A stretch of 20,293 nt of DNA from JALZBN01 sp035525375. Lineage in GTDB: Bacteria; Actinomycetota; Acidimicrobiia; Acidimicrobiales; AC-14. The position numbers were made by a program, and so were the translations under genes. Shown piece after piece: positions 1-8,320 of this stretch. The notes under the pieces were generated by a model, which was not told where the DNA came from, ran no database searches, and saw only the letters and a program-made list of their open reading frames with translations. Every line of letters starts with the position of its first letter. Positions within the stretch are counted from its first letter, which is position 1. Location: assembly GCA_035525375.1 (NCBI GenBank), contig DATLEI010000055.1, positions 1 through 20,293 of the forward strand, given 5' to 3'.

Positions 1-155
1 GAGAAGTGTCAGGTAGGTACCGGAGCCACAGTGTCCATCATGTACCGGAGCTGCACAGACCTCCACCCGGAGTGAAAGAAGAGCCTCCGGTAGAAGCCCG
101 GTAGAAGAACGGCGTCTTGCCGGTCGCGCATATGCGCTGACCTGCGACGATTGAG
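1..155. other. left-edge stretch without a recognised gene
   Basis: All forward frames meet stops early, and the only long reverse frame runs antisense through the tRNA-Leu gene, so no coding region is supported. The stretch has a short direct repeat (GTACCGGAGC-like, near 17-26 and 42-51), a second one (CGGTAGAAG) near 88-108, and the palindrome at 122-142 described separately. It could be the trailer of tRNA-Leu and the spacer to a gene outside the window. Confidence 0.5.
122..142. terminator. palindrome downstream of tRNA-Leu, possible terminator hairpin
   Basis: A perfect 12-bp palindrome GCGCATATGCGC (126-137) is extended by GGTC at 122-125 pairing with GACC at 139-142, with one bulged T. 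Read on the minus strand it begins 14 nt after the 3' end of tRNA-Leu, where a processing or termination hairpin would fit. No T-run follows, so an intrinsic terminator of the usual kind is not shown. A protein-binding palindrome is the alternative. Confidence 0.35.
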
Positions 156-239
<84 letters not shown>

Positions 240-369
240 GAGTGCGTGCGGTCACGATACCGGAGGCGCTGACGGTTCCCGACCCGTTCTGTGATGACCT
301 GACTACCGTGGCGGTAGCTGAGTGCACACAGAACGTCGTCGGGACGGACTGCACTGACCAGCGCCTGGG

Positions 370-375
370 TATGCT
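370..375 (+). promoter_or_regulatory. putative -10 element of the fhaA operon
   Basis: TATGCT fits the actinobacterial TANNNT -10 consensus and ends 9 nt before the fhaA ATG. No Shine-Dalgarno sequence lies in between. If used, transcription would start at or within a few bases of the start codon, giving a leaderless or nearly leaderless mRNA. No convincing -35 is visible. The assignment rests on position and consensus only. Confidence 0.35.
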
Positions 376-384
376 CGCGCCGGC

Positions 385-1041
385 ATGGGACTCAAGCAGT
401 TCGAGCAACGCCTCGAGCGCCTGGTGGAGGGCGTCTTCGCGAAAACGTTCCGCAGCGGGCTCGAGCCGGTGGAGCTCGGGCGCCGTATGACCCGGGAGAT
501 GGACCTGAACCGCCTCATGGGCGTGAGCGGGATGGTCGCGCCCAACCACTTCGAGGTACGGCTCAGTCCGACCGACTGCAAGCGATTCGATACCTTCGCC
601 GACGCCCTCACTCGGGAACTGTCCGAGGCCGTTCGCGAGCACGCCCGAGACGAAGGCTACGGCTTCGTCGGCCCGGTGCAGGTCGAGATGAACGAGGACG
701 AGGCACTGGGGAAGGGCGAGTTCCTCGTCGCCAGCGAGATGGTCGAGGCCCCGGGCGGCGCGGCCGTGGGGTCACTCCTGCTCCCCGACGGCCGGCGGAT
801 CGTTCTCGGGGAGGAGCCGGTCACGATCGGCCGCCTACCCGAGTGCGACGTAGCCCTCTCGGATCCCAACGTCAGCCGCAACCATGCCGAGGTACGCCGC
901 CGGGGGAACGACTTCCTCGTGATCGATCTCGGTTCGACCAATGGTACGAAGCTCAACGGCGCCGGCATCAAGGAGCGCAAGCTCAATGATGGTGACGACA
1001 TCACCGTCGGCGGCACCCACGTGCGCTTCGAGACCTCTTGA
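385..1041 (+). CDS. fhaA: FHA-domain protein FhaA (DUF3662 + FHA)
   Basis: A 218-residue protein with two domains. Residues 1 to about 115 match the FhaA N-terminal domain (DUF3662), with the opening GLKQFEQRLERLVEG and a VAPNHFEVRLSP stretch. Residues about 125-216 are a forkhead-associated domain with GR (ITIGRLPECD), SRNHA and LGSTNGT motifs, which binds phosphothreonine. In mycobacteria FhaA binds phosphorylated envelope proteins such as MurJ and is controlled by PknB. It is shorter than the mycobacterial protein because the long disordered linker is nearly absent. It is the first gene of the operon. The ATG at 385 is chosen because the conserved N-terminus starts there; no ribosome-binding site is seen. 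Confidence 0.93.
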   Translation: MGLKQFEQRLERLVEGVFAKTFRSGLEPVELGRRMTREMDLNRLMGVSGMVAPNHFEVRLSPTDCKRFDTFADALTRELSEAVREHARDEGYGFVGPVQVEMNEDEALGKGEFLVASEMVEAPGGAAVGSLLLPDGRRIVLGEEPVTIGRLPECDVALSDPNVSRNHAEVRRRGNDFLVIDLGSTNGTKLNGAGIKERKLNDGDDITVGGTHVRFETS

Positions 1042-1056
1042 GCGTGAGCTGAGGAC

Positions 1057-1521
1057 GTGCCGGAATCCCTCCTCACTATTCTCAAATTTTGCTTTCTGGC
1101 TGTGCTCTACCTGTTCTTCTTCCGCGTCCTGCGCGCCGTCTGGGCCGAGTTGGGCGGCGGCCGCGTCGCGACCGCTCCCGCTGTCCAGGCCCCCAGGCGG
1201 CCACCGTCGAAGCGCTCGTCACGCGGCGGCAAGAACGGCAACCGGCTACGCATCGTGGAACCCGCCGACAAGCGAGGCCAGACCTACGAGCTCGCCGACG
1301 AGCTCACCCTCGGCCGCGCCACCGGCTGCCAGGTGACCGTCGACGACACGTATGTCTCCCAGCTCCATGCCCGGGTGTTTCGCAGGGAGGGTCAGCTCTA
1401 CATCGAGGACCTGGGGTCCACCAACGGCACCTATCTGAACCGCAAGAAGGTCACTGCTCCTATCGCGGTACGCCGGGGCGACCGGCTCCAGGTCGGCCGC
1501 ACCGTGCTGGAGCTGACCTGA
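1057..1521 (+). CDS. fhaB: membrane-anchored FHA-domain protein FhaB
   Basis: A 154-residue protein. The N-terminus has a transmembrane helix (about residues 5-28, TILKFCFLAVLYLFFF), then a basic linker, then an FHA domain (about 65-154) with LGRATGC, VSQLHARV and LGSTNGTYLN. The conserved Ser and His of the phosphothreonine pocket are present, but the usual Arg after Ser is Gln. The start is GTG at 1057 with a GAGGA-like ribosome-binding site at 1051. It lies 15 bp after fhaA and 1 bp before the phosphatase. From family knowledge FhaB (FipA in mycobacteria) is a PknB-dependent cell-division factor at the membrane. Confidence 0.92.
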   Translation: MPESLLTILKFCFLAVLYLFFFRVLRAVWAELGGGRVATAPAVQAPRRPPSKRSSRGGKNGNRLRIVEPADKRGQTYELADELTLGRATGCQVTVDDTYVSQLHARVFRREGQLYIEDLGSTNGTYLNRKKVTAPIAVRRGDRLQVGRTVLELT

Positions 1522-1522
1522 G

Positions 1523-2827
1523 ATGACCACCCTTGAAGGCGGCGGCGCTACCGACGTCGGTCGAGTGCGGAAGATGAACGAGGACTACCTGCTCGTGTCC
1601 GACGCGCTCTACGCCGTTGCCGATGGCGTCGGCGGCCACCAAGCCGGCGAGGTCGCTTCACAGACGGCCATCGAGACCCTGGCCGAGGAGTTCAACGACC
1701 CGACGACCGATGGACTCGTGACCGCCATCAAGGCCGCCAACGAGGCCGTGTGGCGGCTCGCCCAAGACAACGCCGAGCGCCGGGGGATGGGCACGACGAT
1801 CACCGCCGTGGCTCTGGTCGAGGACGACGCTGAGGAGCACCTCGCCATCGTCAATGTGGGCGACTCCCGGGCCTACCTCTTCCGGAGTAGCGAGCTGGCG
1901 CAGATCAGCGAGGACCACAGCCTGGTCGAGGAACTCGTACGCAAGGGCCAGCTCACCCACGAGGAAGCGCAGGTCCACCCCCAGCGATCGATCATCACCC
2001 GGGCCCTTGGGATGGAGCCCGAGATCGAGGTCGACTACTGGCAACTCGTCGCCTATCGCGGCGACCGCATCTTGTTGTGTAGCGACGGCCTCACCAATGA
2101 AGTGTCCGACGATCGCATTGCCTCGACACTCCGCCAGATCCGTGATCCCAAGGAGGCCGCCCGAGACCTTGTCCGTCAGGCGCGCGACCACGGTGGCAAC
2201 GACAACATCACCGTCGTGATCGTCGACGTTGTCGATGACGACGGACGTTCGGAGGCCGCGTCAGAAGCGCTGGAGGATGAGGAGCTGACCGCGCTCACCG
2301 GCGACCGGCCACTGTCGGCACCGACCAGCGCCCGCGATGACGGCCCCCCGAGTGCCATTGCTGTCTCGCCACCCGCCACTGCAGTGCGCGCCGAGCCGCG
2401 GCCGGAGCCGCGTCCGCCAACCCAGCCGTCTCCCCGGCGCGTCACCTGGAGGGTGGTGGCGTTCCTCGCCGCCTTCGCGATCGTCATCGCCGTCGGCGTC
2501 CTCGCCGTCAGCTGGTACGCCCGCAACACCTACTACGTCGGCCTCGACAATGACCGGGTGGCCATCTTCAGGGGCCGTCCCGGTGGCTTCCTGTGGTTTG
2601 AACCGACGCTCCAGGAGCGCAAGACCCTGACGACGAACGAGATTTTTCCGTCGCGAGTCACTGAACTGCGCGCCGGCAAGGAGGAGCCCAGCAAAGCCGC
2701 CGCGGATCGCTACGTGAATCAGATCCGCCAGGAAGGCGCCGCTCGCGTCCCGACCACGACGACGACCGCCCCCGCCCCGGCGACAACTATTGCGCCACAG
2801 GCCAACACCGCTCCGGTGCCACCCTGA
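1523..2827 (+). CDS. pstP: PP2C-family Ser/Thr phosphatase (PstP-like)
   Basis: A 434-residue protein that removes phosphate from targets of the Ser/Thr kinase. The PP2C domain spans about residues 5-237, with metal-binding motifs VRKMNED (D21), VADGVGGH (D34), GMGTTIT, NVGDSRAYL, LCSDGLTNE and GGNDNIT. A Pro/Glu-rich linker (about 260-305), one transmembrane helix (about 311-333) and a roughly 100-residue extracellular part follow. The last 25 residues are Thr/Pro/Ala-rich (PTTTTTAPAPATT). Only one base separates it from fhaB, so translation is probably coupled. The Thr/Pro tail resembles the one on the kinase in this operon and is a candidate for O-glycosylation (inference). Confidence 0.94.
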   Translation: MTTLEGGGATDVGRVRKMNEDYLLVSDALYAVADGVGGHQAGEVASQTAIETLAEEFNDPTTDGLVTAIKAANEAVWRLAQDNAERRGMGTTITAVALVEDDAEEHLAIVNVGDSRAYLFRSSELAQISEDHSLVEELVRKGQLTHEEAQVHPQRSIITRALGMEPEIEVDYWQLVAYRGDRILLCSDGLTNEVSDDRIASTLRQIRDPKEAARDLVRQARDHGGNDNITVVIVDVVDDDGRSEAASEALEDEELTALTGDRPLSAPTSARDDGPPSAIAVSPPATAVRAEPRPEPRPPTQPSPRRVTWRVVAFLAAFAIVIAVGVLAVSWYARNTYYVGLDNDRVAIFRGRPGGFLWFEPTLQERKTLTTNEIFPSRVTELRAGKEEPSKAAADRYVNQIRQEGAARVPTTTTTAPAPATTIAPQANTAPVPP

Positions 2828-2843
2828 TGAGGCCCGAGAGCGC

Positions 2844-4187
2844 ATGAGGACCGACACCGCCGTCCGTCAGAGCGTCGTGTTCCGCGTCCGCCGAAACACC
2901 GAGCTCGGTCTGGTCATACTCGCAGCCGTCCTCATCGTCGGCGCCTACATTCTCGCCAGCCTCGGCAGCACGGCCTCCCTGCCCGCAGACATCGTTCCAT
3001 TCCTTGTCATCATCCTCGGACTCATCGCCGCGGCCCACGTGGCCACCCGCCGGCTCGCGCCGGGATCCGATTCCATCCTGCTGCCGCTTGCGGCCCTTCT
3101 CAATGGCATCGGCTACGTGTTCATCGCTCGCCTCGACAACGATCTCGCTGCGCTCCAGGCCCTCTGGACCGCGCTCGGCATCGGCGCATTCGTCGGCACA
3201 TTGCTCTTGGTTCGCCGGGCCCGTGACCTCGAGCGGTTCCGCTACACGTTCGCTCTGATCGGCATCGGACTTCTGTTGATGCCGCTGCTGCCCGTGGTCG
3301 GGCAGAACATCAACGGCTCCAGGCTCTGGATCAGGATTGCCGGCGCGACCTTCCAGCCGGGTGAGCTGGCCAAGATCGTGCTGTGCGTGTTCTTTGCCTC
3401 CTACCTCGTCGAGAAGCGGGAGTTGCTCTCAGAGGCGCTGCACCGCGTCGGGTCAGTGATGGTGCCCAACTTCAAGCACTTCGGCCCGGTCGTGATGATG
3501 TGGGCCATCTCGCTGGTGATCATGACGGCCGAGCGCGACCTGGGCTCCTCACTACTGTTCTTCGCCCTGTTCATCTCCATGCTGTGGATCGCCACTGGCC
3601 GCGGCGCGTACCTGGCTGCGGGCGGGCTGATGTTCAGTGCCGGCGCGCTCATCGCGTGGAACGCGTTCTCCCACGTTCAGAGCCGTGTCGACATCTGGCT
3701 CGACCCGTGGAAGGACGCCAGCGGCAGTGGCTATCAGGTGGTCCAGGCGCTCTTCGCATTCGCCGCCGGGGGCTTTGCCGGCACCAACCTCGCCCAGGGG
3801 AGACCCGACCTCATCCCCTATGTCGAAACCGACTTCATCTTCGCCGCCATCGGTGAAGAGCTCGGCCTGCTCGGAACGACGGCGATCATCACGGTCTTCG
3901 TCCTCATGGTCGGCACCGGGCTGCGGATCGCCATGCGGTCGGAGTCGCCGTTCGAGAAGCTTCTCGCCGCCGGCCTGACGACCATTCTCGGGGTGCAGAG
4001 CTTTGTGATCATCGGCGGCGCGACCCGGCTCATCCCCCTGACCGGCATCACCCTGCCATTCGTCTCTTATGGAGGTTCGTCGCTCATCGCCAACTACGTC
4101 CTGCTGGCCCTGTTACTGCGGATCTCCCACGACCAAGCCGAACGGGCCCAGGCCCAGGCGCTGGCCCAGGACGAGACCCGCTTTTGA
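2844..4187 (+). CDS. rodA: peptidoglycan glycosyltransferase RodA (FtsW/RodA/SpoVE family)
   Basis: A 447-residue polytopic membrane protein with about ten hydrophobic segments. It polymerises lipid II into glycan strands together with a class B PBP. The family's C-terminal signature is clear: ATRLIPLTGITLPFVSYGGS. The NINGSRLWI and PGELAKI segments in the middle are also typical of RodA/FtsW. The start is placed at ATG 2844. An in-frame upstream ATG at 2790 lies inside the phosphatase gene and would add 18 polar residues without homology to the family. Spacing to the phosphatase is 16 bp. The stop overlaps the TTG start of pbpA in TTGA. Confidence 0.93.
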   Translation: MRTDTAVRQSVVFRVRRNTELGLVILAAVLIVGAYILASLGSTASLPADIVPFLVIILGLIAAAHVATRRLAPGSDSILLPLAALLNGIGYVFIARLDNDLAALQALWTALGIGAFVGTLLLVRRARDLERFRYTFALIGIGLLLMPLLPVVGQNINGSRLWIRIAGATFQPGELAKIVLCVFFASYLVEKRELLSEALHRVGSVMVPNFKHFGPVVMMWAISLVIMTAERDLGSSLLFFALFISMLWIATGRGAYLAAGGLMFSAGALIAWNAFSHVQSRVDIWLDPWKDASGSGYQVVQALFAFAAGGFAGTNLAQGRPDLIPYVETDFIFAAIGEELGLLGTTAIITVFVLMVGTGLRIAMRSESPFEKLLAAGLTTILGVQSFVIIGGATRLIPLTGITLPFVSYGGSSLIANYVLLALLLRISHDQAERAQAQALAQDETRF

Positions 4188-5641
4188 ACCGCCAGATCCG
4201 CCGGCTCGGGATCGTCCTCGTGGTCCTCTTCATCGCGCTGTTCCTCAACCTCAATTACTTGCAGGTCGTCGACGCCAAGCGGTTGAACGATCACCCAACC
4301 AACACGAGAGCCGTGGTGCGTGACTTCTCCCGAGCGCGGGGCGTCATTCAGACATCCGACGGCACCGTGCTGGCGGAGTCGATGCCTTCGAGCGGGCAGT
4401 TCGAGAACCAACGCCGGTACCCCGAGGCGAACCTGTACTCCCACATCACCGGCTACTTCTCGTTCAACTTCGGCAGCGACGGAGTCGAGCGCACGTACAA
4501 CGATGCCCTCACCGGCCGCACCAACAATCTCAGCATCGACCGCTTCGGTGACTGGCTGCTCGAGCGCGAGCGGACGGCCAACGTTTCGTTGACAGTCTCC
4601 AACCAGGTCCAGCACATCGCCGCCGACGCCCTCGCTGATCGCAAGGGGGCGGTGGTGGCCCTCGACCCTCGGAACGGCGCCATCCTGGCCATGGCCGATT
4701 CCCCGACCTACGACCCAAATCCCCTCGCCAGCCACGACCTCCCAGCGGCGACCGCAGACTGGAACAAGCTGAATGCCGACTCTGACAAGCCACTGCTCTC
4801 CCGGGCCTATCGAGAGCGCTACTTCCCGGGATCGTCGTTCAAGGTCGTGACCGCCGCTACGGCGTTGGACAGTGGAAAAGTGACGGTCACCGAGCCGGTG
4901 TTTCCCGTATTGAGCGAACTACCTCTTCCGCAGAGCTCGCAGCCCATCTCGAACTTCGGCGGAGAGACCTGCGGAGGTCCACTGCCGGAAGCGCTACGAG
5001 TGTCGTGCAACACCGCCTTCGCCCAGCTCGGCCTCGACCTCGGCGGGCCCACGTTGGCCGACGGTGCCGGCCGCTTCGGCTTCAACCAGGTGCCGCCGAT
5101 CGACCTCCCGTTCGGCGCGTCGTCGCTTTTCCCCGACGCGGGCACGTTCGCACGCGACAAGCCCGCCCTGGCCAAATCAGCGATCGGCCAGCAGGACGTG
5201 CAGGCCACGCCGCTGCAGATGGCACTCGTCGCGGCCGGCATCGCCAACAACGGCACGGTGATGACCCCCCACGTCATGAAGGAGATCCGCGACAGCGAGG
5301 GCGAGGTGCTTCAGACCTATGACGCCCAGGCCTGGAAGGAGGCTGTCCCCGCCGACGTCGCCCGCACCACCCGGGACATGATGGTCGAGGTCGTCAACTC
5401 CGGCACCGGGACGCGCGCCCAGCTACCCGACGTCCAGGTGGCTGGTAAGACCGGGACGGCCCAGACCGGACGCGACACGTCCCACGTGTGGTTCATCGGA
5501 TTCGCGCCCGCCGAGGCGCCGCGAGTTGCTATCGCGGTGATGCTGGAAAACCAGCCCAACGTCAGTGAGGCGACCGGCGGGATACTCGCCGCTCCCATCG
5601 CCGCCGAGGTCCTCCAGGCTGCCCTGGCGGCGAACCCTTAG
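4184..5641 (+). CDS. pbpA: class B penicillin-binding protein PbpA (transpeptidase)
   Basis: A 485-residue D,D-transpeptidase that cross-links peptidoglycan and is the partner of the adjacent RodA. It has an N-terminal membrane anchor (about residues 8-25), a dimerisation/linker domain (to about 140) and a transpeptidase domain with all three motifs: SSFK (Ser217, Lys220), SCN (274-276) and KTGT (422-425). Its length matches mycobacterial PbpA (about 490). The start is TTG at 4184, overlapping the rodA stop (TTGA), which implies translational coupling; no ATG gives a complete anchor. It ends 9 bp before the kinase gene. Confidence 0.93.
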   Translation: MNRQIRRLGIVLVVLFIALFLNLNYLQVVDAKRLNDHPTNTRAVVRDFSRARGVIQTSDGTVLAESMPSSGQFENQRRYPEANLYSHITGYFSFNFGSDGVERTYNDALTGRTNNLSIDRFGDWLLERERTANVSLTVSNQVQHIAADALADRKGAVVALDPRNGAILAMADSPTYDPNPLASHDLPAATADWNKLNADSDKPLLSRAYRERYFPGSSFKVVTAATALDSGKVTVTEPVFPVLSELPLPQSSQPISNFGGETCGGPLPEALRVSCNTAFAQLGLDLGGPTLADGAGRFGFNQVPPIDLPFGASSLFPDAGTFARDKPALAKSAIGQQDVQATPLQMALVAAGIANNGTVMTPHVMKEIRDSEGEVLQTYDAQAWKEAVPADVARTTRDMMVEVVNSGTGTRAQLPDVQVAGKTGTAQTGRDTSHVWFIGFAPAEAPRVAIAVMLENQPNVSEATGGILAAPIAAEVLQAALAANP

Positions 5642-5650
5642 GCTGACGGC

Positions 5651-7393
5651 GTGGCTCAGGAGGTTTTTACCGGCCGGTATCAGATCATCCGCCACATCGC
5701 GCGGGGCGGCATGGCCGAGGTGTACCTGGCGCGCGACCTGCTCCTCGACCGCGAAGTCGCCCTCAAAGTACTCTTCCCCGAGTTCGCCAGCGACCGCTCG
5801 TTCGTGGAGCGGTTCCGGCGCGAGGCTCGCTCTGCGGCCAGCCTGAATCACCCCAACATCGTTGCTATTTACGACTGGGGCGAGGAGGAGGGCACCTACT
5901 TCATCGTGATGGAGTACGTGGAGGGCAGCACACTGCGCGACATCATCCGCAGCGAGGGCCCCCTCGTGTCGCATCGTGCCGCCGACATCGGCGCCGACAT
6001 CGCCAGCGCCTTGGCTTTTGCCCACCATCACAATGTCGTCCACCGCGATGTGAAAACTGCCAACGTCCTCATCTCCGGACTGGTCAAGGTCACCGACTTC
6101 GGCATCGCCCGCGCCGGCGACCCCCAGGAAAGCCTCACCCAGACCGGCGCGGTAATGGGCACGGCGACGTACTTCTCCCCCGAGCAAGCACAGGGACACA
6201 ACATCGACGCCCGCAGCGACATCTATTCGCTCGGGGTGGTGCTCTACGAGATGGTCACCGGCCGGCCGCCGTTCGTCGGGGACACGCCAGTGGCCATCGC
6301 CTATCAACACGTGAAGGAAACCCCGCAGCCGCCGTCTCAGCTGAACCCCGATGTTCCGCCCGATTTCGAGGCGATCGTGCTCAAAGCGATGGCGAAAAAC
6401 CCGGCCAATCGCTACCAGACCGCCGACGACCTGCGCACTGACCTGGTGCGCTTCAGCAACGGTCAGCCGGTGAACGCCGAGCCGCTATTGCCAGCCGCCG
6501 CAGCCACCGGCGTCATGGCCGCAACGACGATGCAGGATGCAGTGGACGGCACGAGCGTCATGTCCCGTACGACGACGATCACCGCCGATGAGCCGGGGCC
6601 GGAGAAGAAGCGTACGAGCACGTACTTCGTCGTGCTCGTCGTTGCCCTCGTCCTGCTCGCGGGACTGTTGTTCCTCCTGGCGCGCCAACTCGGCATTGGG
6701 AGCACGGCCAAGATCACGGTCCCGGACGTCATCGGCCGCACGCAGGTCGAGGCCACCCAAATTCTCAGCAACGCCGACCTCAAGGCCAAGATCGAGACCG
6801 TGCCCGACGACGCCAGGCAATCCGGGCAGGTCGTTGACCAGGATCCGAAACCACCGGCGCGAGTCTCCAAAGGGGGCACGGTCACGCTCAAGGTCAGCTC
6901 CGGCGCGCCGCCAGTCGACCTCCCCGATGTGGTCGGGCGCGACGTCAACGAGGCGCGGGACTTGCTCGAGGCACGGGACTTCCAGGTGCAGGTGAACCCG
7001 AAAGCCGACGACCAGGTGCCGGCCGACCGAGTCATAGGCCAAGATCCCAAGGGCGGCGGCAAGGCCCCGAAGGGGTCGACGGTCACGCTCGCGGTTTCGA
7101 GTGGACGTGAACAGGTGCCCGTGCCCAACGTCGTCGGCCGCGATCAGTCGGCGGCGGCCAACATCCTGGGTCAGGCCGGTTTCGACACCTCGACGCAGAC
7201 CTCCGCCTCCGACAGCGTCGCCAACGGCACCGTCATACGTACCGAACCCGGCACGGGTACGCCGCTGGCCAAGGGTTCGACGGTCACCATGATCGTCTCC
7301 ACCGGCCCGCCACCCACGACCAGTCCGCCGACGACCGTCCCACCAACGACAACAACCAAGCCACCACCAACGACGACCTCGACGACTATCTAG
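5651..7393 (+). CDS. pknB: Ser/Thr protein kinase with three PASTA domains (PknB-like)
   Basis: A 580-residue receptor kinase. The kinase domain (about 10-270) has the Gly-rich loop ARGGMAEVY, Lys39, HRDVKTAN (Asp133), DFG (149-151) and an activation loop LTQTGAVMGTATY whose Thr163 and Thr165 correspond to the autophosphorylated threonines of M. tuberculosis PknB. After a juxtamembrane linker come one transmembrane helix (about 325-344), three PASTA domains (354-418, 419-485, 486-552) that bind muropeptides or lipid II in this family, and a Thr/Pro-rich tail (553-580). Mycobacterial PknB has four PASTA domains. The start is GTG at 5651. It is the last gene of the operon, and its stop overlaps the trpG stop by 8 bp. 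Confidence 0.95.
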   Translation: MAQEVFTGRYQIIRHIARGGMAEVYLARDLLLDREVALKVLFPEFASDRSFVERFRREARSAASLNHPNIVAIYDWGEEEGTYFIVMEYVEGSTLRDIIRSEGPLVSHRAADIGADIASALAFAHHHNVVHRDVKTANVLISGLVKVTDFGIARAGDPQESLTQTGAVMGTATYFSPEQAQGHNIDARSDIYSLGVVLYEMVTGRPPFVGDTPVAIAYQHVKETPQPPSQLNPDVPPDFEAIVLKAMAKNPANRYQTADDLRTDLVRFSNGQPVNAEPLLPAAAATGVMAATTMQDAVDGTSVMSRTTTITADEPGPEKKRTSTYFVVLVVALVLLAGLLFLLARQLGIGSTAKITVPDVIGRTQVEATQILSNADLKAKIETVPDDARQSGQVVDQDPKPPARVSKGGTVTLKVSSGAPPVDLPDVVGRDVNEARDLLEARDFQVQVNPKADDQVPADRVIGQDPKGGGKAPKGSTVTLAVSSGREQVPVPNVVGRDQSAAANILGQAGFDTSTQTSASDSVANGTVIRTEPGTGTPLAKGSTVTMIVSTGPPPTTSPPTTVPPTTTTKPPPTTTSTTI

Positions 7394-7976
7394 CCGCCGC
7401 CTTGCAGGTGGCCAAGAAGTTCGACATGAGCTGTTTCCCGTTCATGGTCAGTATCGACTCGGGGTGGAACTGCACTCCCTCGATGGGGAACTCGCGGTGC
7501 CGCAACGCCATCACCGTTCCGTCTTCCGTCCGCGCTGTTATCTCCAGCACGTCGGGTAACGACGCCGGGGCCACCACCAGCGAGTGGTAGCGAGTCGCTT
7601 CGAACGGATCGGGAAGGCCGGCGAGGATGCCGAGGCCCTCGTGGTGCACGAGGGAGGTCTTGCCGTGGAAGATCGCCGGCGCGCGCACAACGTCGCCGCC
7701 GAACACCGCGCCGATGCACTGGTGTCCGAGACAGACGCCGAGCACAGGGATCTCGGGGCCAAGCGTCTTGATCACGTCGTTGCTGATGCCGGCGTCTTCG
7801 GGACGGCCCGGGCCCGGCGATATGACGATGCCGTCGGGCGAGAGCGCCGCAAGTTCATCCACGGTGATCTCGTCGTGGCGGTAGACGGTGGGAGCCGCGC
7901 CGAGCTCACCCAGGTACTGCACGAGGTTGTAGACGAACGAGTCGTAATTGTCGACGACGACCACGCGGGCGCTCAC
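7386..7976 (-). CDS. trpG: glutamine amidotransferase, anthranilate/aminodeoxychorismate synthase component II
   Basis: A 196-residue class I glutamine amidotransferase that releases ammonia from glutamine for chorismate amination in tryptophan or folate synthesis. Motifs are VVDNYDSFVYNLVQYLGELG at the N-terminus, SPGPGRPEDAG, the nucleophile Cys82 in GVCLGHQ, and His171/Glu173 in QFHPES. No chorismate-binding large subunit is encoded here, so TrpG and PabA cannot be told apart. The position next to pknB is the same as in mycobacteria, where it is called trpG. The start is GTG at 7976. Transcription converges on the kinase gene, with the stop codons overlapping, and diverges from crgA. Confidence 0.92.
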   Translation of the reverse strand: MSARVVVVDNYDSFVYNLVQYLGELGAAPTVYRHDEITVDELAALSPDGIVISPGPGRPEDAGISNDVIKTLGPEIPVLGVCLGHQCIGAVFGGDVVRAPAIFHGKTSLVHHEGLGILAGLPDPFEATRYHSLVVAPASLPDVLEITARTEDGTVMALRHREFPIEGVQFHPESILTMNGKQLMSNFLATCKAAAR

Positions 7977-7982
7977 GGTGCC

Positions 7983-7988
7983 ACCGTA
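7983..7988 (-). promoter_or_regulatory. putative -10 element of trpG
   Basis: Read on the minus strand the hexamer is TACGGT (TANNNT) and ends 6 nt before the GTG start at 7976. Only a weak GGTGG, overlapping the hexamer, could act as a ribosome-binding site. The spacing suggests a leaderless or very short leader. The candidate -10 of crgA on the other strand is only 2 bp away, so the two promoters would compete or be co-regulated. No clear -35 is seen. Confidence 0.35.
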
Positions 7989-7990
7989 GC

Positions 7991-7996
7991 TATTGT
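7991..7996 (+). promoter_or_regulatory. putative -10 element of crgA
   Basis: TATTGT fits TANNNT and ends 6 nt before the crgA ATG at 8003, with no Shine-Dalgarno sequence between them. This spacing is what a leaderless transcript would show. The assignment rests on consensus and spacing alone. Confidence 0.35.
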
Positions 7997-8002
7997 TCGG
8001 CG

Positions 8003-8284
8003 ATGAGCCGATCGAAATCCAAGGGCGGAAAGCGCGACCCCGGAGCCACCTCCGGACGGGTCACGCCGAAGGCGACCGGGCGCTACACCCCGCCGGTGCC
8101 CAAGTCCCAGAAGGTCAGCCCCCTCTGGGTGCCGATCTTGATGTTCACAACCCTCTTGGCCGGCATGCTCATGATCATCCTGAACTACGTCGACATACTG
8201 CCGGGCGGTACCAGCAACGGGTACCTCCTCGGCGGCCTCGGACTGATCACGGTCGGGTTTCTCACCGCCACCAAGCTGCATTAG
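8003..8284 (+). CDS. crgA: cell division protein CrgA
   Basis: A 93-residue small membrane protein. A basic, Ser/Lys/Pro-rich cytoplasmic N-terminus (1-40, with GRYTPPVP) precedes two transmembrane helices (about 44-66 and 74-91). The layout, the size and the PLWVPILMF...NYVDILPGG loop match CrgA of actinobacteria, a divisome protein that binds FtsZ, FtsQ, FtsI and RodA/PBP partners. The neighbourhood with trpG and the pknB operon is the conserved one. The start at ATG 8003 is the only start that fits; no ribosome-binding site is seen. Confidence 0.9.
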   Translation: MSRSKSKGGKRDPGATSGRVTPKATGRYTPPVPKSQKVSPLWVPILMFTTLLAGMLMIILNYVDILPGGTSNGYLLGGLGLITVGFLTATKLH

Positions 8285-8291
8285 CGCCCAG

Positions 8292-8313
8292 AGAATCACA
8301 TCGGTGTGACTCT
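8292..8313 (+). repeat. imperfect hairpin behind crgA
   Basis: AGAATCACA (8292-8300) and TGTGACTCT (8305-8313) form a 9-bp stem with one A/C mismatch and a TCGG loop. It begins 8 bp after the crgA stop and could help terminate or protect the 3' end of the transcript. There is no T-run after it. Confidence 0.35.
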
Positions 8314-8320
8314 GTCCCCA

